DNA of 64,000 nt from assembly GCF_036208045.1 (NCBI RefSeq), contig NZ_CP121472.1:2553531-2617530 (forward strand). The letters are read 5' to 3'. Both the position numbers and the translations under genes were made by a program. Origin of the DNA: Thiorhodovibrio winogradskyi (lineage in GTDB: Bacteria; Pseudomonadota; Gammaproteobacteria; Chromatiales; Chromatiaceae). Positions within the stretch are counted from its first letter, which is position 1. Each line of letters begins with the position of its first letter. Shown here piece after piece: positions 63,501 to 64,000 of the stretch. The notes under the pieces are model-generated. The model was given only the letters and a program-made list of their open reading frames with translations, did no database searches and was not told the origin of the DNA.

Positions 63501-64000
63501 AATGCCGAAAAGATGCGCCGGGCTGATCCTATCCCGGAGATCCTCGAAGGTCGCATTCCCTATCTGGTGGATAAGTCCACTGAAGCCGAGCGACACTTGC
63601 GCGAGTTTCGCGTCCAGATCGAAGGCTGGGAGCAGCAGCTTGAGCGCGCCGCGCGGCAGAATCAGGTGGGCGAGCTACTGAAGACTGCCGCCGCGCTGGC
63701 CCGCGCACGCGAGGATGCGGACGACGAGCAGCGCTGGCCCGCGAGACTGGGCGAGGATTGCGAGAAGCTGCTGCTGATCGGGCGCGAATTGGTCGGCGAG
63801 CACATTGGCGACTGGATTCCCCGCCAAGGCTGTCAAAATGTGACCGATGTCGGCGGATTTCGCACCCGCATGGACAAAGCGATCAAAAGTCTGCGCCAAC
63901 TCGGTTTCACGACCGAGGCCCAAGCGCTCGAAGAGCAGGCCAATCGCGCCATCATGCAGGTCGAGAACCGTCAGCAGTTTCGACTCATCCTCGACGAGAG
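60525..64000 (+). CDS. Second SspC-like P-loop ATPase, cut by the window end
   Basis: A frame of at least 1158 codons from ATG 60525 (AGGAGAGGGAAGAGG upstream), open to the window edge. Walker A GYGTGKS is at residues 94-100 and Walker B DEFGRYLEYAA starts at D280, nearly the DELGKFLEYAA of SspC. A long helical C-terminal region follows, including charged coiled-coil-like sequence (EGWEQQLERAARQNQ). It begins 26 bp after the second DUF4007-like gene, so the pair repeats the sspB-sspC order. BrxC/PglY-type ATPases share this signature, so it could belong to another defence type. Confidence 0.72.
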   Translation, partial: MQIGNLVHFNEERFFDGAVQLRWVQERPERARAAAEAFVFHGPKFHGASDAVADGIESAYRLTDTASFVAGLVGSFNAGQRGGEVNPFCLTVAGYGTGKSHLATALAALLGAPGEPPARQVLAHLAEADRDLARQIETGLAELKHPVLVLCLDGMAGFHLGQALNAAVLARLAQYGLDAGAIRELSPRFQVAEQFVQRNYSLRTDAFSQRLPGLDLESIVARLREQDDTVYAEVDTLYAEANGMPIPATGQESAQDLINTLADVYCGADGPFAGVLILFDEFGRYLEYAAEKPRLAGDAALQQLYQGVQDNAAKVRFLGLIQYELKAYLRRFGSADLRHLQRYITRYDAAEKRYLSTNLETLFAHMIGKDAAVETLWQPTEAVRAQQLSWQRLSRALPGFDRLPVWADPQRFARVIVAGAWPLHPLATWFLTRQRDVVQSRSALTFIKDVIGAIASETAVQADGRPRQVSAAELVLHSLLPELIAAEQQTGSTVAETLQMLLEKFRAHLGDEERRVLAGTAVLEKMRVGKQTLAEADALLAEATALLEPSVKIALARLTDELGALEWNADLGQYELIADASTRGQFQHWLRARLAAVTAEQARQLFVARAAAVVSDLGDRETDFAQRRNIATPDWCFASQLAHRHSLAKALETAFADWKVAVGPRDPKGRLIFLYLHSEDDQAEIDALVCANFQQQLAQHRLDLAPIWVVGVADEDGRIAAQLGRLQVFDDQLSADDQERFRRFLPEERQRATEVLKAAVQETIRARLYWVAGLTELPQGRLNQAGAEIFAQVYPKALPFPFDGFATSAGGGPADAAQLTRGLIAHQVDGAWVQAQPKRLQNRVNTLLVQSWRALPSSGQLAEPKQEQVKVAFEALKQAHGEQPERSLWESYRELIAPPYGMNAASAGILLGLLIGGQHPPRRLEQGGELVAAADWVTAAFPVQRGRHQLELALLEKTRLRFLAEDSEGRWREFLTRWETETRYEKLVELARNAEKMRRADPIPEILEGRIPYLVDKSTEAERHLREFRVQIEGWEQQLERAARQNQVGELLKTAAALARAREDADDEQRWPARLGEDCEKLLLIGRELVGEHIGDWIPRQGCQNVTDVGGFRTRMDKAIKSLRQLGFTTEAQALEEQANRAIMQVENRQQFRLILDE

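Noticed and set aside
62463-63596. 377-codon minus-strand frame opposite the final ATPase
   Set aside because: Antisense to a long, motif-bearing ATPase frame that continues past the window; not an independent gene.

Overview
The window is GC-rich, single-chromosome-style DNA of a gammaproteobacterium. Gene content (class Ia nrdAB with NrdR and DnaA boxes, carAB-greA, pst operon with a Pho box, dihaem cytochrome c4-like protein, DUF2835, Rap1a/Tai and glycine-zipper lipoproteins) fits a Chromatiales-like organism (purple sulfur bacteria and relatives). That placement is inference; no rRNA is present to fix it.

Region 1-25.3 kb is core genome: pstS-pstC-pstA-pstB on the minus strand (pstB cut by the window start), a glycosyltransferase/kinase fusion, an SDR protein, small envelope proteins, a copper/zinc-type permease with a metal-binding tail, nrdA-nrdB (minus) with a well-defined control region, a cytochrome c, carA-carB, greA with an overlapping small exported protein, and an AmpG-like permease.

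Region 26.0-32.0 kb is an integrated element. It sits in the 3' end of a tRNA-Ser(CGA) gene, is bounded by a 14-bp direct repeat, and carries a P4-type tyrosine integrase, a small HTH protein coupled to a primase/helicase-like replication protein, two small hypotheticals, an iteron-like cluster inside a long inverted repeat (candidate origin), paired putative integrase arm sites, and at least eleven copies of a short GC-rich motif dispersed through genes and spacers.

Region 32.0-45.0 kb is a scrapyard of accessory DNA: a decayed IS66-family element, an Rpn-type nuclease, an ssb fragment, two toxin-antitoxin modules whose toxins are both broken by in-frame TGA codons while the antitoxins stay open, a group II intron-like remnant, an MFS exporter, a DCC-family protein, a NERD-domain SF1 helicase whose first 310 bp recur 1.47 kb away, a VapBC-like pair and a methyltransferase-like remnant.

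Region 45.0 kb to the window end is one tightly coupled plus-strand operon for a DNA phosphorothioation-based defence system: sspB (DUF4007), sspC (P-loop ATPase) and sspD (PAPS-reductase-like) for single-strand backbone sulfur modification, followed by dptF-dptG-dptH-type restriction genes. Two features look unusual. The DptF-type protein carries an N-terminal segment that looks like a sulfur-binding domain. Downstream of dptH lies a second, divergent DUF4007-like/P-loop ATPase pair that shares motifs with SspB and SspC; its ATPase runs off the window. No cysteine desulfurase (SspA/DndA) and no SspE are seen, so sulfur would have to come from a desulfurase elsewhere. This operon, especially its 5' and 3' extensions, is the best candidate for a previously undescribed arrangement.
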